Origin: Streptomyces sp. NBC_01549
GTDB taxonomy: Bacteria; Actinomycetota; Actinomycetes; Streptomycetales; Streptomycetaceae
Direction: 5' to 3'
Assembly (NCBI RefSeq): GCF_026339955.1
Contig: NZ_JAPEPW010000001.1
Coordinates: 6,345,001 to 6,409,000 of the forward strand
DNA: 64,000 bases
How positions within the stretch are numbered: the first letter of the stretch is position 1; each line of letters opens with the position of its first letter. The notes under the pieces are model-generated. The model searched no databases. It saw only the letters and a program-made list of their open reading frames with translations, and was not told the DNA's origin. The position numbers and the translations under genes were made by a program. Below, one piece after another: positions 44,860-53,251 of the stretch.

Positions 44860-45203
44860 GAAGTGAGGTGGTCCAAGCGCTGATCGGAAAAGGGCGACGG
44901 GCACGCCGAGCCGCGGAGCGCGGTGATCACGGGTGTCAGTGGCAGCGTAGCGTCCCCCAAGGACGGTGCGGCCAGAGGGGTTTCGTGAGCGGGCGGTGCG
45001 CGGGCGGCGGGAGGACGGTGACTGTCTTGTGTCGACCCGGTGGGCAACGTTGTCCACCGGGTGACCGGGGTGTTGACCTGCCGCTGGGCCTGCACATACG
45101 TTGCAGCAGTAGAGAAAGCGCTTGCTGTCACCGGTTCCGTATCGGTGACACCATGCGTTGGCCAACGTCTGGAGTCACGTCCGATGGAGCGCTGATCACG
45201 TAC
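44860..45203. other. 344-base intergenic region with a regulated promoter
   Basis: Separates uppP from the sugar-type operon. The left 200 bases show nothing clear. The right part holds the promoter and operators listed next. Confidence 0.5.
45073..45150 (+). promoter_or_regulatory. Promoter and operators of the oxidoreductase-PmoA-cupin operon
   Basis: TTGACC (45073-45078), 18 nt, TACGTT (45097-45102). Downstream of the expected start are GAAAGCGCTTGC (45113-45124), a LacI-type CG-centred site, and the inverted repeat TGTCACCG-N9-CGGTGACA (45126-45150). Together they suggest repression by a LacI/GntR-type sugar-responsive regulator. Confidence 0.6.
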
Positions 45204-46415
45204 ATGAGTAATAGAGCCGAGTCCGCCGCCAACAGCCTCGCGACCCCGTTCGAGGGCCGCCGTATCCGGGTCGCCGTCATCGGTACGGGCGCCATCGCGC
45301 GCGATGGCCACGTCCCCGCGCTGGCCCGGCTCGCCGAGGAGGGCGAGACGGAGATCGTCGCCGCGGTCGACATCGCCGAGGATGCCGTCCGGAAGTTCTG
45401 CGCCGAGGCGGGCATCCCGCACGCGTACACCGATCTGGACCGCATGCTCGAGGAGCAGCGGCCCGACCTGGTCGCCATCTGCACCCCGCCGACCCTGCAC
45501 CGCGACCAGACCGTCGCCGCGCTGCGCGCCGGGGCCTGGGTGTGGTGCGAGAAGCCGCCCGTCCTGACGCTCGCCGACTTCGACGCCGTCGAGGCGGAGG
45601 AGGGGAAGGACGGGGGCCCGTACGCGGCCATCGTCTTCCAGCACCGGTTCGGCTCGGGCTCCCGGCACGTGCGGCGCCTCATCGCAGACCGGGCCATGGG
45701 CCGGCCGCTCGTCGCGCACTGCCAGACCACCTGGTACCGCAACGCCGCGTACTACGCCGTGCCCTGGCGCGGCCGCTGGGAGACCGAGGGTGGCGGGCCC
45801 GCGATGGGACACGGCATCCACCAGATGGACCTGCTGCTGGATCTGATGGGGCCGTGGAGCGAGGTGCGGGCGATGGCCGCGCGCCTGGTGCACGACGTGG
45901 AGACGGAGGACGTCTCGACCGCCCTCGTCCGTTTCGAGAGCGGTGCCCTGGCCACGATCGTCAACAGCGTCCTGAGCCCGGACGAGGTGAGCCGTATCCG
46001 CATCGACTGCGAACGCGCCACCGTCGAGCTCACACACCTCTACGGCCACAGCAACGACAACTGGCACATCACCCCGGCTCCCGGCGTGCCGGACGAGGAC
46101 GCGGCGGCCTGGCGGGACTTCGGTGCGGACGTGCCCAGCTCGCATCTGGAGCAGCTGCGGGAGCTGGTCGCGAGCATGCGCGCGGGGGAGCGGCCGCGCA
46201 GCAGCGGCGCGGACGGGCGCACCAGCCTGGAACTGATCACCGCCCTCTACAAGTCGGCGTTCACGGACACGACCGTCCGCGCGGGCGAGGTCGGTCCCGG
46301 GGATCCGTTCTACACGGCTCTGCACGGGGGCGCGCCGGGCTGGGCGCCGTCCGCCGAGTCCGCGACGGTCACCGGCGAGTCCGAGTCCACCGGGAGCCAG
46401 GAGGCGTCGGCATGA
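45204..46415 (+). CDS. Gfo/Idh/MocA family oxidoreductase
   Basis: A 403-residue NAD(P)-dependent oxidoreductase: VAVIGTGAIARDGHVPAL, GAWVWCEKPPVLTL (EKP motif) and GHGIHQMDLLLDLMG (catalytic His region). First of three coupled genes; the next ATG overlaps its stop. ATG 45153 is an in-frame alternative start that would begin at the operator. The trio (oxidoreductase, PmoA-like, cupin) points to plant- or polysaccharide-derived sugar metabolism. Confidence 0.9.
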   Translation: MSNRAESAANSLATPFEGRRIRVAVIGTGAIARDGHVPALARLAEEGETEIVAAVDIAEDAVRKFCAEAGIPHAYTDLDRMLEEQRPDLVAICTPPTLHRDQTVAALRAGAWVWCEKPPVLTLADFDAVEAEEGKDGGPYAAIVFQHRFGSGSRHVRRLIADRAMGRPLVAHCQTTWYRNAAYYAVPWRGRWETEGGGPAMGHGIHQMDLLLDLMGPWSEVRAMAARLVHDVETEDVSTALVRFESGALATIVNSVLSPDEVSRIRIDCERATVELTHLYGHSNDNWHITPAPGVPDEDAAAWRDFGADVPSSHLEQLRELVASMRAGERPRSSGADGRTSLELITALYKSAFTDTTVRAGEVGPGDPFYTALHGGAPGWAPSAESATVTGESESTGSQEASA

Positions 46416-47353
46416 CCGAGTCCGCACAGGGCGCGCTGCGCATCGTCCACGTCCACGGTGATCGCATCACGATCAGCGACACCGGCACCGGCGTGGAACT
46501 GCTGAGCTACGTCTACCGGCCCGAGGCGGCCTGGGAGGCCCCCAAGCCGTATGTGCATCCCCTCAGGACGCTGGCCGGCGACGTCGTCACGGACTACCGG
46601 CCCAACGACCACCGCTGGCACAAGGGCCTCCAGATGACGGCCTCGCACCTGTCCGGCGCCAACCTGTGGGGCGGCAACTCGTACGTCCACGGGGAGGGGT
46701 ACCTCGAGCTCCCCGAGCGTGTCGGGTCGATGGCGCACGTCGGCTTCGACGAGGTGGCCTCGGACGGGCACCGCGCGGTCATCGCCGAGCGCCTCACCTG
46801 GCATCCGTACGACGGCGAGCTGTGGGCCGAGGAGGAGCGCCGGGTCGAGGTGCACGACGTCGATCCCGTGTCGGGTTCCTGGGCGCTGACGTGGACGACC
46901 GCGGTCACCAACCGGCGGGACGAACCGCTGCGCTTCGGCAGCCCGACCACCGCGGGGCGGGAGACGGCCGGCTACACGGGCCTGTTCTGGCGCGGACCGC
47001 GAGCCTTCCGGGACGGCCGCGTCATCGGGCCCGACTCCGAGGGCCCCGGCCTGATGGGACAGCAGGCGCCCTGGCTCGCGTACTCGGGCGAGCACGATGG
47101 TGCCGACGGCCACGCGACCCTCGTCTTCGCGCACGCCCCCGAGAACGACCACACCGGGGAGGGCGGCGCCCACCCGGCCCACTGGTTCGTGCGCAACGAT
47201 CCGTTCGCCGCCGTCGCCCCCTCGTTCGCCTTCTTCGACGAGCTCGAACTCGCCCCCGGCGACACCCTCGCCCGCCGCTACCGGGTTGTCGTGGCCGACG
47301 GGGCCTGGGAGCGCGAGGAGGTCGCCAAGTACCTGGAGCAGCACCCGTGGTGA
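46412..47353 (+). CDS. PmoA-like protein (DUF6807)
   Basis: A 313-residue protein of the family annotated PmoA-like (methane oxygenase PmoA-like), found in many heterotrophs beside Gfo/Idh/MocA dehydrogenases. RPNDHRWHKGLQMTASHLSGANLWGGNSYV is its conserved His-rich motif. No membrane segments, so it is not a methane monooxygenase subunit. ATG overlaps the upstream stop (ATGA), with AGGAGG before it. Confidence 0.85.
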   Translation: MTESAQGALRIVHVHGDRITISDTGTGVELLSYVYRPEAAWEAPKPYVHPLRTLAGDVVTDYRPNDHRWHKGLQMTASHLSGANLWGGNSYVHGEGYLELPERVGSMAHVGFDEVASDGHRAVIAERLTWHPYDGELWAEEERRVEVHDVDPVSGSWALTWTTAVTNRRDEPLRFGSPTTAGRETAGYTGLFWRGPRAFRDGRVIGPDSEGPGLMGQQAPWLAYSGEHDGADGHATLVFAHAPENDHTGEGGAHPAHWFVRNDPFAAVAPSFAFFDELELAPGDTLARRYRVVVADGAWEREEVAKYLEQHPW

Positions 47354-48081
47354 GCGGAGCGCACGAGGGCCCGGTGTTCACCGGGCTGCCGGGCGCCGTC
47401 GCCGTCTCGCACCTCTGTGTGTACGACTGGCCCGCCGCCGACGGGGTCTCCGGCGGAACGCCCCATCTGCACCTGACCTGTTCGGAGGCGTACGTCGTCA
47501 CCGGCGGGCGCGGTGCGGTGCAGACGCTGACGACGTCCGGGTACGAGGTCACACCGCTGGAACCCGGTACGGTCGCGTGGTTCACGCCCGGCACCATCCA
47601 CCGGCTGGTCAACGAGGACGATCTGCGCATCACCGTCCTCATGCAGAACAATGGCCTTCCCGAAGCGGGTGACGCCGTGCTCACCTTGCCACCGGAGTAC
47701 CTGACCGACCCCCAGACCTACGCGGCCGCGACGGCGATCCCGGCCGACGCGCCCGAGGAGGAGCGGGAACGGGTCGCCCGGGCCCGGCGGGACCTCGCCC
47801 TGGAGGGCTATCGGGCGCTGCGCGCGGCGGACGGGCCCGAACCGCTCGCCGCGTTCCACCGGGCCGCGGCCGCGCTGGTGCGGCCCCGGCTCGCCGCGTG
47901 GCGCGAGCGATGGAGGCGCGGTGCCGAGGCCGCCGCCGCGGCCACGGGAGAGCAGCTCGACCGGCTGGAGCGGGGCGACGTCTCCCACCTCGGCGATGCC
48001 CTCGTACGGGCCGAACAGCCCTCCGCGTACGGCAAGTTCGGGATGTGCGGACGGCTCGACGTCTACAAGGGAACCGATTAG
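47347..48081 (+). CDS. Cupin domain protein
   Basis: A 244-residue protein: an N-terminal cupin barrel (GTPHLHLTCSEAYVVTGGRGAVQTLTTSGYEVTPLEPGTVAWFTPGTIHRLVNEDD, with the two histidines and glutamate of motif 1 and the motif 2 histidine) and an alpha-helical C-terminal half. GTG 47347 or 47350; the latter overlaps the previous stop by GTGA. Its TAG stop is the first codon of the MITE-like element at 48079, so the C-terminus (KGTD) may be truncated or extended relative to relatives. Confidence 0.85.
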   Translation: MVSGAHEGPVFTGLPGAVAVSHLCVYDWPAADGVSGGTPHLHLTCSEAYVVTGGRGAVQTLTTSGYEVTPLEPGTVAWFTPGTIHRLVNEDDLRITVLMQNNGLPEAGDAVLTLPPEYLTDPQTYAAATAIPADAPEEERERVARARRDLALEGYRALRAADGPEPLAAFHRAAAALVRPRLAAWRERWRRGAEAAAAATGEQLDRLERGDVSHLGDALVRAEQPSAYGKFGMCGRLDVYKGTD

Positions 48082-48267
48082 GGCCTGTCCGGCGGATCAA
48101 GTCGGAGGGAAGCGACGGTGCCTCATCGACGCTGGTGAGCCGGGCTTGGTGCGTGCAGCTGCAAGGCGGAGGAGGGCGTCGAGGCGGAGCGTCGGCAACC
48201 GACGACAATGCCGCAGATGGGCGTGCCAAGCCCCGCGTCTCCGGCATGATCCGCCGGACAGGCCCTA
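48079..48267. mobile_element. MITE-like element, long copy
   Basis: 189 bp with perfect 21-bp terminal inverted repeats TAGGGCCTGTCCGGCGGATCA and its complement, including TA at both ends as a likely TA target duplication. No transposase inside. TA duplication and GGG-type ends point to a parent IS of the IS630 or IS5/IS427 kind. The right third is almost identical to the copy at 35.4 kb. Confidence 0.85.
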
Positions 48268-48291
48268 GCCCCTACGGGGCCCCTTTCAGGT

Positions 48292-48753
48292 CTACGCCGC
48301 CGCAGGCCCCGTCGCCGTCCAGCCCGGGGTCTGCGGGTGAGCCGTCAGATGGCCGTGCTCGACCACCTCGCCGCACTCCCGGCACACGACCTGCGGGACC
48401 AGCTCATGGCCGCAGGTGTGCTCCAGCACCATGGGACGGAAACCGCCCTCCTGGAGATGGCGGTCGCCCCACGCCATCAGCGTGTGCAGCACCGGCTCCA
48501 GTTCCAGACCGGCCTGGGTGGGCCGGTACTCGTAGCGCTTCGGGCGGTCGCTGTACTCGACCTTCTCCAGGACGCCCGCCTCGACGAGCCGTTTCAGACG
48601 GGCGGTGAGCACATCGCGCGGTGCGCCGATGTTGCGGACGAGCTGGTCGAAGCGGGTGGCGCCGAGCGACACCTCACGCATGACCAGCAGAGAGTACTTC
48701 TCGCCGACGAGAGCGAGCGTGTCGGCGATCGAACAGGGGCGAGCGTCCTTCAT
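48292..48753 (-). CDS. HxlR family transcriptional regulator with C-terminal cysteine cluster
   Basis: A 153-residue winged-helix regulator: DTLALVGEKYSLLVMREVSLGATRFDQLVRNIGAPRDVLTARLKRLVEAGVLEKVEY. The C-terminus adds CGHELVPQVVCRECGE, a possible metal-binding cysteine set. The ATG lies 6 nt after a TAGACT -10 (48760-48765), so the message is leaderless. Divergent from the thiolase gene and likely its repressor. Confidence 0.88.
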   Translation of the reverse strand: MKDARPCSIADTLALVGEKYSLLVMREVSLGATRFDQLVRNIGAPRDVLTARLKRLVEAGVLEKVEYSDRPKRYEYRPTQAGLELEPVLHTLMAWGDRHLQEGGFRPMVLEHTCGHELVPQVVCRECGEVVEHGHLTAHPQTPGWTATGPAAA

Positions 48754-48759
48754 GCCACC

Positions 48760-48855
48760 AGTCTAGGGGGTGGGTTGGTTTGTCCAACCCATCGAGTTAC
48801 TCTTGAGTCACCTAGTGGGTTTGGAAATCAAACTTGGTGAGTTTGGAGATCAAAC
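48760..48855. promoter_or_regulatory. HxlR/thiolase divergent promoter with three operators
   Basis: GGGTTGG-N5-CCAACCC (48772-48790) overlaps the HxlR -35. Two copies of GTTTG-N5-CAAAC (48819-48833 and 48841-48855) are 22 bp apart, two helical turns, and the second ends exactly at the thiolase ATG. Confidence 0.75.
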
Positions 48856-50025
48856 ATGCGTGACGCCGTCATCGTCGAAGCCGTACGCACCCCCATCGGC
48901 AAGGGCAAGCCGAACGGATCCCTCGCCCATGTCCAGCCCGTGGAGCTCCTCGCCCACACGCTGCGCACCCTCGTCGAGCGCACCGGAGTCGATCCGGCGC
49001 TGATCGACGACGTCATCGGCGGGACCGTCAGCCAGGTGGGCGAGCAGGCCGCGAACATCACCCGCTACGCCGTGCTCTCGGCGGGCTTTCCCGAGACGGT
49101 GCCCGCGACCACCGTGGACCGCCAGTGCGGCTCGTCCCAGCAGGCCGTGCACTTCGCGGCCCAGGGTGTCCTGTCGGGGGCGTACGACATGGTCATCGCC
49201 TGCGGGGTGGAGTCGATGAGCCGCGTGCCGATGGGCTCGAACGTGCGCGGTACCGAGGGCCCCTTCGGACCCGGGATCGCGGCGCGCTTCCCCGAGGGCC
49301 TGGTGCAGCAGGGCATCAGCGCCGAGCTCATCGCCGCCAAGTGGGGCCTGTCGCGCGCGCAGATGGACGCCTTCGCGGCGAGCTCGCACCAGAAGGCGGC
49401 CGCGGCCTGGGGAAACGGCCTCTTCGACGCCGAGGTCGCGCCCCTGGAGGGCGTCACGCGTGACGAGAGCGTCCGGCCCGCCACCACCACGGAGGTACTC
49501 GCCGGACTCAAGCCCGCCTATTACGACCCGGCCTACGCCGAGCGCTTCCCTCAGATCGGCTGGTCCGTCACGGCGGGCAACGCGAGTCCGATCAACGACG
49601 GCGCGTCGGCCGTGCTCATCACGTCGAGCGAGACCGCGGCCCGGCTCGGCCTGCGCCCGCTCGCCCGGCTGCACAGCTTCGCCGTCACCGGCTCCGATCC
49701 GTTGCTGATGCTGACGGGCGTCGTCCCGGCCACCGAGAAGGTGCTGCGCAAGGCGGGGCTCACCCTCGGCGACATCGACCTCTTCGAGGTGAACGAGGCC
49801 TTCGCGAGCGTCGTCCTGAGCTGGCAGCAGGAGACCGGCGCGGATCTGTCCCGGGTCAACGTGCACGGCGGGGCGATCGCGCTCGGCCACCCGCTCGGCG
49901 CGAGCGGAACCCGGCTCACGACGACCCTCGTCCACGCGATGCGCGAGCGCGGAGCCCGCTACGCCCTGCAGACGATGTGCGAGGCCGGTGGACTCGCCAA
50001 CGCGATGGTGCTGGAGGCCGTGTAA
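48856..50025 (+). CDS. Acetyl-CoA acetyltransferase (thiolase)
   Basis: A 389-residue thiolase: nucleophilic cysteine in DRQCGSSQQAV, HPLGASGTR histidine and MCEAGG with the second cysteine near the C-terminus. It cleaves or condenses acyl-CoA. ATG 48856 is set by the operator that abuts it. Tight control by the divergent HxlR protein suggests an inducible catabolic role rather than core fatty-acid metabolism. Confidence 0.93.
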   Translation: MRDAVIVEAVRTPIGKGKPNGSLAHVQPVELLAHTLRTLVERTGVDPALIDDVIGGTVSQVGEQAANITRYAVLSAGFPETVPATTVDRQCGSSQQAVHFAAQGVLSGAYDMVIACGVESMSRVPMGSNVRGTEGPFGPGIAARFPEGLVQQGISAELIAAKWGLSRAQMDAFAASSHQKAAAAWGNGLFDAEVAPLEGVTRDESVRPATTTEVLAGLKPAYYDPAYAERFPQIGWSVTAGNASPINDGASAVLITSSETAARLGLRPLARLHSFAVTGSDPLLMLTGVVPATEKVLRKAGLTLGDIDLFEVNEAFASVVLSWQQETGADLSRVNVHGGAIALGHPLGASGTRLTTTLVHAMRERGARYALQTMCEAGGLANAMVLEAV

Positions 50026-50080
50026 CCCCGGACGGCCCGGGTCGTCCGTCTTCCCGTGATCTGCCCTGCCCGGAGGCTGA

Positions 50081-50860
50081 TCAGTGTCCGCGCAGGTGGT
50101 GGCGTTTGCGCCAGGCCACCACCGCGCCGACCAGGGCCGGCAGTGCGATGAAGCCCATGGCGATCAGGAAGGCGGGGGAGGTGGGCGCCGAGGCCCGGGC
50201 GCCGGCCACGGCGTACGCGGCGGTGTTCGGGATCGATCCCAGGGCGGTGGCGAGGAGGAACGGCAGCCAGCCCATACGGGAGACGGCCGCGCAGTAGTTC
50301 GCCGCCCAGAAGGGCACGCCGGGGAACAGCCGGGCCATCATCATCGTGCGGAAGCCGTGCCGGCTGAGCTGTCCGTCGGCCGCCTTCAGCCAGCGGGCGC
50401 GCAACAGCGGGCGCAGCGCGTCCTGCCCGAGGATCCGGCCGAGCCCGAACGCCACACCGGCGCCGAGCACCGTGCCCGCGAGCGCCGTGCCGAGGCCCAG
50501 CTGCGAGCCGAAGAGCGCGCCCGCCGCGAGGTTGAGCAGCGGCCGGGGTACGAACGCCACGGTGCACAGCCCGTACGCCACCGCGAACACCACGGCCGCC
50601 GCGGCCCCGCTGAGCTGCGGCGGCCAGCCGTCGGAGAGCAGCCGCTGCGGTTCGAAGAGCAACACGCTCGACGCGGCCGCCGCGAGCAGCACCAGCAGCA
50701 GGGAGAGCCGGGCCCAGGGCGAGAGCAGGACTCTCGTGCAACGGGCGGCGAGGCCCGTGGGCGTGGCGACGGCGAACTCCGCGGCGAGGGAGAGCTCAGT
50801 GACGGGAGCCGGGGGAACGGCTGTGGCGGTGCCCCCAGAGCGGGTGGTGGCATCGAGCAT
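50081..50860 (-). CDS. VTT-domain (TVP38/TMEM64) membrane protein
   Basis: A 259-residue membrane protein of the DedA-related VTT family: VPRPLLNLAAGALFGSQLGLGTALAGTVLGAGVAFGLGRILG and RLFPGVPFWAANYCAAVSRM. Family members may act as lipid scramblases. The ATG lies 6 nt after a TAGTGT -10 (50867-50872), a leaderless start. Confidence 0.9.
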   Translation of the reverse strand: MLDATTRSGGTATAVPPAPVTELSLAAEFAVATPTGLAARCTRVLLSPWARLSLLLVLLAAAASSVLLFEPQRLLSDGWPPQLSGAAAAVVFAVAYGLCTVAFVPRPLLNLAAGALFGSQLGLGTALAGTVLGAGVAFGLGRILGQDALRPLLRARWLKAADGQLSRHGFRTMMMARLFPGVPFWAANYCAAVSRMGWLPFLLATALGSIPNTAAYAVAGARASAPTSPAFLIAMGFIALPALVGAVVAWRKRHHLRGH

Positions 50861-50909
50861 TCGGCGACACTAACCGACCCGTGTGTGTGATCGCCGTATG
50901 GTTCGTCTC

Positions 50910-51644
50910 ATGGGCGTCACAGGTTCCGGAACGTCGGGTACGCGGTTCGAGGTGCCGAACAGTTCCCTCGCGGACACGGTCCTGGAACGGCTCACCGCCA
51001 CGTACGGCGCGGCGGCCGATCCGCAACGGGCCGTGTCCATGCGGGCGTACATGAAGGACGTCGCCCCCTTCCTCGGTCTGACCACGCCCGATCGCCGCAC
51101 GCTGTCCCGCACGGTCCTTCGCGGAACAGCGGCCCCTGTAGAGGCCGATTGCGCCGCCGTGGCCCTGCGCTGCTGGGCGTTTCCGGAGCGCGAGTACCAC
51201 TACTTCGCCGTCGACTATCTGCGCCGCCATGTGAGGCAACTCTCCTCCGGTTTCCTCCCGGTGGCACGCCATCTCGTCAGCACGGTCCCTTGGTGGGACA
51301 CCGTCGACGCACTCGCCTCCCACGTAGTGGGAGGCCTCGTGGCCGCCGACCCGAAGCTGACGAGCGACATGGACGCGTGGATCGAGGACGACGATCTGTG
51401 GGTCGCCCGTACGGCCCTGCTCCACCAACTCCGCCACAAGGAGACGACCGACACCGAGAGGCTCTTCGCCTACTGCGTACGGCAGTCCGGACACCCCGAC
51501 TTCTTCATCCGCAAGGCGATCGGCTGGTGTCTGCGCGAGTACGCGAAGACGGACCCGGAGGCGGTACGGGACTTCGTCGCCCGGGAACGGGGGCGGCTCG
51601 CGCCCCTCTCCGTACGCGAGGCCCTCAAGAACGTCGGCCCCTGA
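50910..51644 (+). CDS. DNA alkylation repair protein (AlkC/AlkD-like)
   Basis: A 244-residue HEAT-repeat protein: MRAYMKDVAPFLGLTTPDRR, EREYHYFAVDYLRRHVRQL, VDALASHVVGGLV and RQSGHPDFFIRKAIGWCLREYAK match AlkD, which removes alkylated bases. ATG 50910 lies 7 nt after a TATGGT -10 (50897-50902). Divergent from the VTT gene with a 49-nt gap. Confidence 0.9.
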   Translation: MGVTGSGTSGTRFEVPNSSLADTVLERLTATYGAAADPQRAVSMRAYMKDVAPFLGLTTPDRRTLSRTVLRGTAAPVEADCAAVALRCWAFPEREYHYFAVDYLRRHVRQLSSGFLPVARHLVSTVPWWDTVDALASHVVGGLVAADPKLTSDMDAWIEDDDLWVARTALLHQLRHKETTDTERLFAYCVRQSGHPDFFIRKAIGWCLREYAKTDPEAVRDFVARERGRLAPLSVREALKNVGP

Positions 51645-51962
51645 GACACCCACAGAAACGTTCACCACACGGGCATCCGTGGCGAGAAAAACCATTCGAC
51701 GTGGCCTGACACGTCGGCGATGATCGCCTCATGTTCCGGTACGCCTTCCTCCTCGCAGCATCCGCAGTCGCGGATGCGCCGAAGGCTGCCGTCCCGATCA
51801 TCGTGGCCGCTGTCGACGGCGCCCGAAGCTGACCCTTCCCGGAAAGTCCGGCGGACCCCGCAGGGGGAGGGTCGGCAAGTCCTGGGGGTCCCCGTCCCGG
51901 CCGCTGAGCGCCGGGGCCATCACTCGGCTCCGCTGACACTGAAGAGGCTTCGAGGTATCGCC
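51645..51962. other. 318-base leader region of tuf3
   Basis: Contains a possible 33-residue ORF (51731-51832), several G/C-rich hairpins between 51840 and 51925, and a weak ribosome binding site before ATG 51963. Confidence 0.5.
51731..51832 (+). CDS. Possible small ORF upstream of tuf3
   Basis: ATG 51731 opens 33 codons reading MFRYAFLLAASAVADAPKAA and then PIIVAAVDGARS before TGA. The peptide is hydrophobic and may be membrane-active or act only in cis as a leader ORF. No ribosome binding site is seen, and GATGAT (about 8 nt upstream) could be a poor -10. Supported mainly by position and codon use. Confidence 0.3.
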   Translation: MFRYAFLLAASAVADAPKAAVPIIVAAVDGARS

Positions 51963-53135
51963 ATGCCCAAGACGGCATACGTCCGCACCAAACCGCATCT
52001 GAACATCGGCACGATGGGTCACGTCGACCACGGCAAGACGACCCTGACCGCCGCCATCACCAAGGTCCTCGCCGAGCGCGGCTCCGGCACCTTCGTACCG
52101 TTCGACCGGATCGACCGGGCCCCGGAGGAGGCCGCGCGCGGCATCACCATCAACATCGCGCACGTCGAGTACGAGACCGACACCCGTCACTACGCGCACG
52201 TGGACATGCCGGGTCACGCCGACTACGTCAAGAACATGGTCACCGGCGCGGCGCAGCTCGACGGAGCGATCCTCGTCGTCTCCGCGCTCGACGGGATCAT
52301 GCCGCAGACCGCCGAGCACGTGCTGCTCGCCCGGCAGGTGGGCGTCGACCACATCGTCGTCGCCCTGAACAAGGCCGACGCGAGTGGCGACGAGGAGCTC
52401 ATCGACCTCGTCGAGCTGGAGGTCCGCGAGCTGCTCTCCGCGCACGGCTACGGGGGCGAGTCCGTACCCGTCGTACGGGTGTCCGGTCTCAAGGCCCTCG
52501 AGGGCGACCCCCGTTGGACGGCGGCGATCGACGCGCTGCTCGACGCGGTGGACACGTATGTGCCCATGCCCGAGCGGTACCTCGACGCGCCGTTCCTGTT
52601 GCCGGTCGAGAACGTGCTCACGATCACCGGGCGCGGGACGGTCGTCACCGGCGCGGTGGAGCGCGGCACGATCCGGGTCGGTGACCGCGTCGAAGTGCTC
52701 GGCGCGGCCGTCGACACGGTGGTCACCGGCCTGGAGACGTTCGGCAAGCCCATGGACGAGGCGCAGGCCGGGGACAACGTGGCGCTGCTGCTGCGCGGGG
52801 TGCCCCGTGACGCGGTACGCCGCGGACACATCGTCGCCGCGCCCGGCAGTGTCGTACCCAGCCGCCGCTTCTCGGCCCAGGTGTACGTCCTGTCGACGGG
52901 CGAGGGCGGCCGTACGACACCCGTCTCCACCGGGTACCGGCCGCAGTTCTACATCCGCACCGCGGACGTGGTCGGCGACGTCGACCTCGGCGAGCGGGTG
53001 GCCGCCCGGCCCGGCGACACCGTCACGATGACGGTCGAGCTCGGGCGCGAGGTGCCGCTGGAGCCGGGGCTCGGCTTCGCGATCCGCGAGGGCGGCCGGA
53101 CGGTCGGCGCGGGGACGGTGACCTCGGTCGGCTGA
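51963..53135 (+). CDS. tuf3: Elongation factor Tu, divergent EF-Tu3 type
   Basis: A 390-residue EF-Tu: G1 GHVDHGKT, G2 RGITINIAH, G3 DMPGH (DCPGH in ordinary EF-Tu), G4 NKAD (NKCD usual), and both beta-barrels. It matches the divergent third tuf gene of Streptomyces, weakly expressed and linked to stress. It stands alone, away from the str ribosomal operon. Delivers aminoacyl-tRNA to ribosomes if expressed. Ends in a perfect 13-bp terminator. Confidence 0.93.
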   Translation: MPKTAYVRTKPHLNIGTMGHVDHGKTTLTAAITKVLAERGSGTFVPFDRIDRAPEEAARGITINIAHVEYETDTRHYAHVDMPGHADYVKNMVTGAAQLDGAILVVSALDGIMPQTAEHVLLARQVGVDHIVVALNKADASGDEELIDLVELEVRELLSAHGYGGESVPVVRVSGLKALEGDPRWTAAIDALLDAVDTYVPMPERYLDAPFLLPVENVLTITGRGTVVTGAVERGTIRVGDRVEVLGAAVDTVVTGLETFGKPMDEAQAGDNVALLLRGVPRDAVRRGHIVAAPGSVVPSRRFSAQVYVLSTGEGGRTTPVSTGYRPQFYIRTADVVGDVDLGERVAARPGDTVTMTVELGREVPLEPGLGFAIREGGRTVGAGTVTSVG

Positions 53136-53152
53136 CGACCGAGAGGGAGGAC

Positions 53153-53186
53153 GCGGGTGCCCGCTACGAAAGGAGCGGGCACCCGC
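53153..53186 (+). terminator. Terminator of tuf3
   Basis: GCGGGTGCCCGCT and AGCGGGCACCCGC form a 13-bp perfect stem with an 8-nt loop. Confidence 0.88.
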
Positions 53187-53251
53187 TCGTCCCGATGTCA
53201 GTGCCGTGCGCGAGACTGATCACAGACAGGTCGCGATGGAGGGGGAAACCC

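Noticed and set aside
46412..47353. Methane monooxygenase subunit
   Set aside because: Although the family is called PmoA-like, the protein has no membrane helices and lies in a sugar-type operon.
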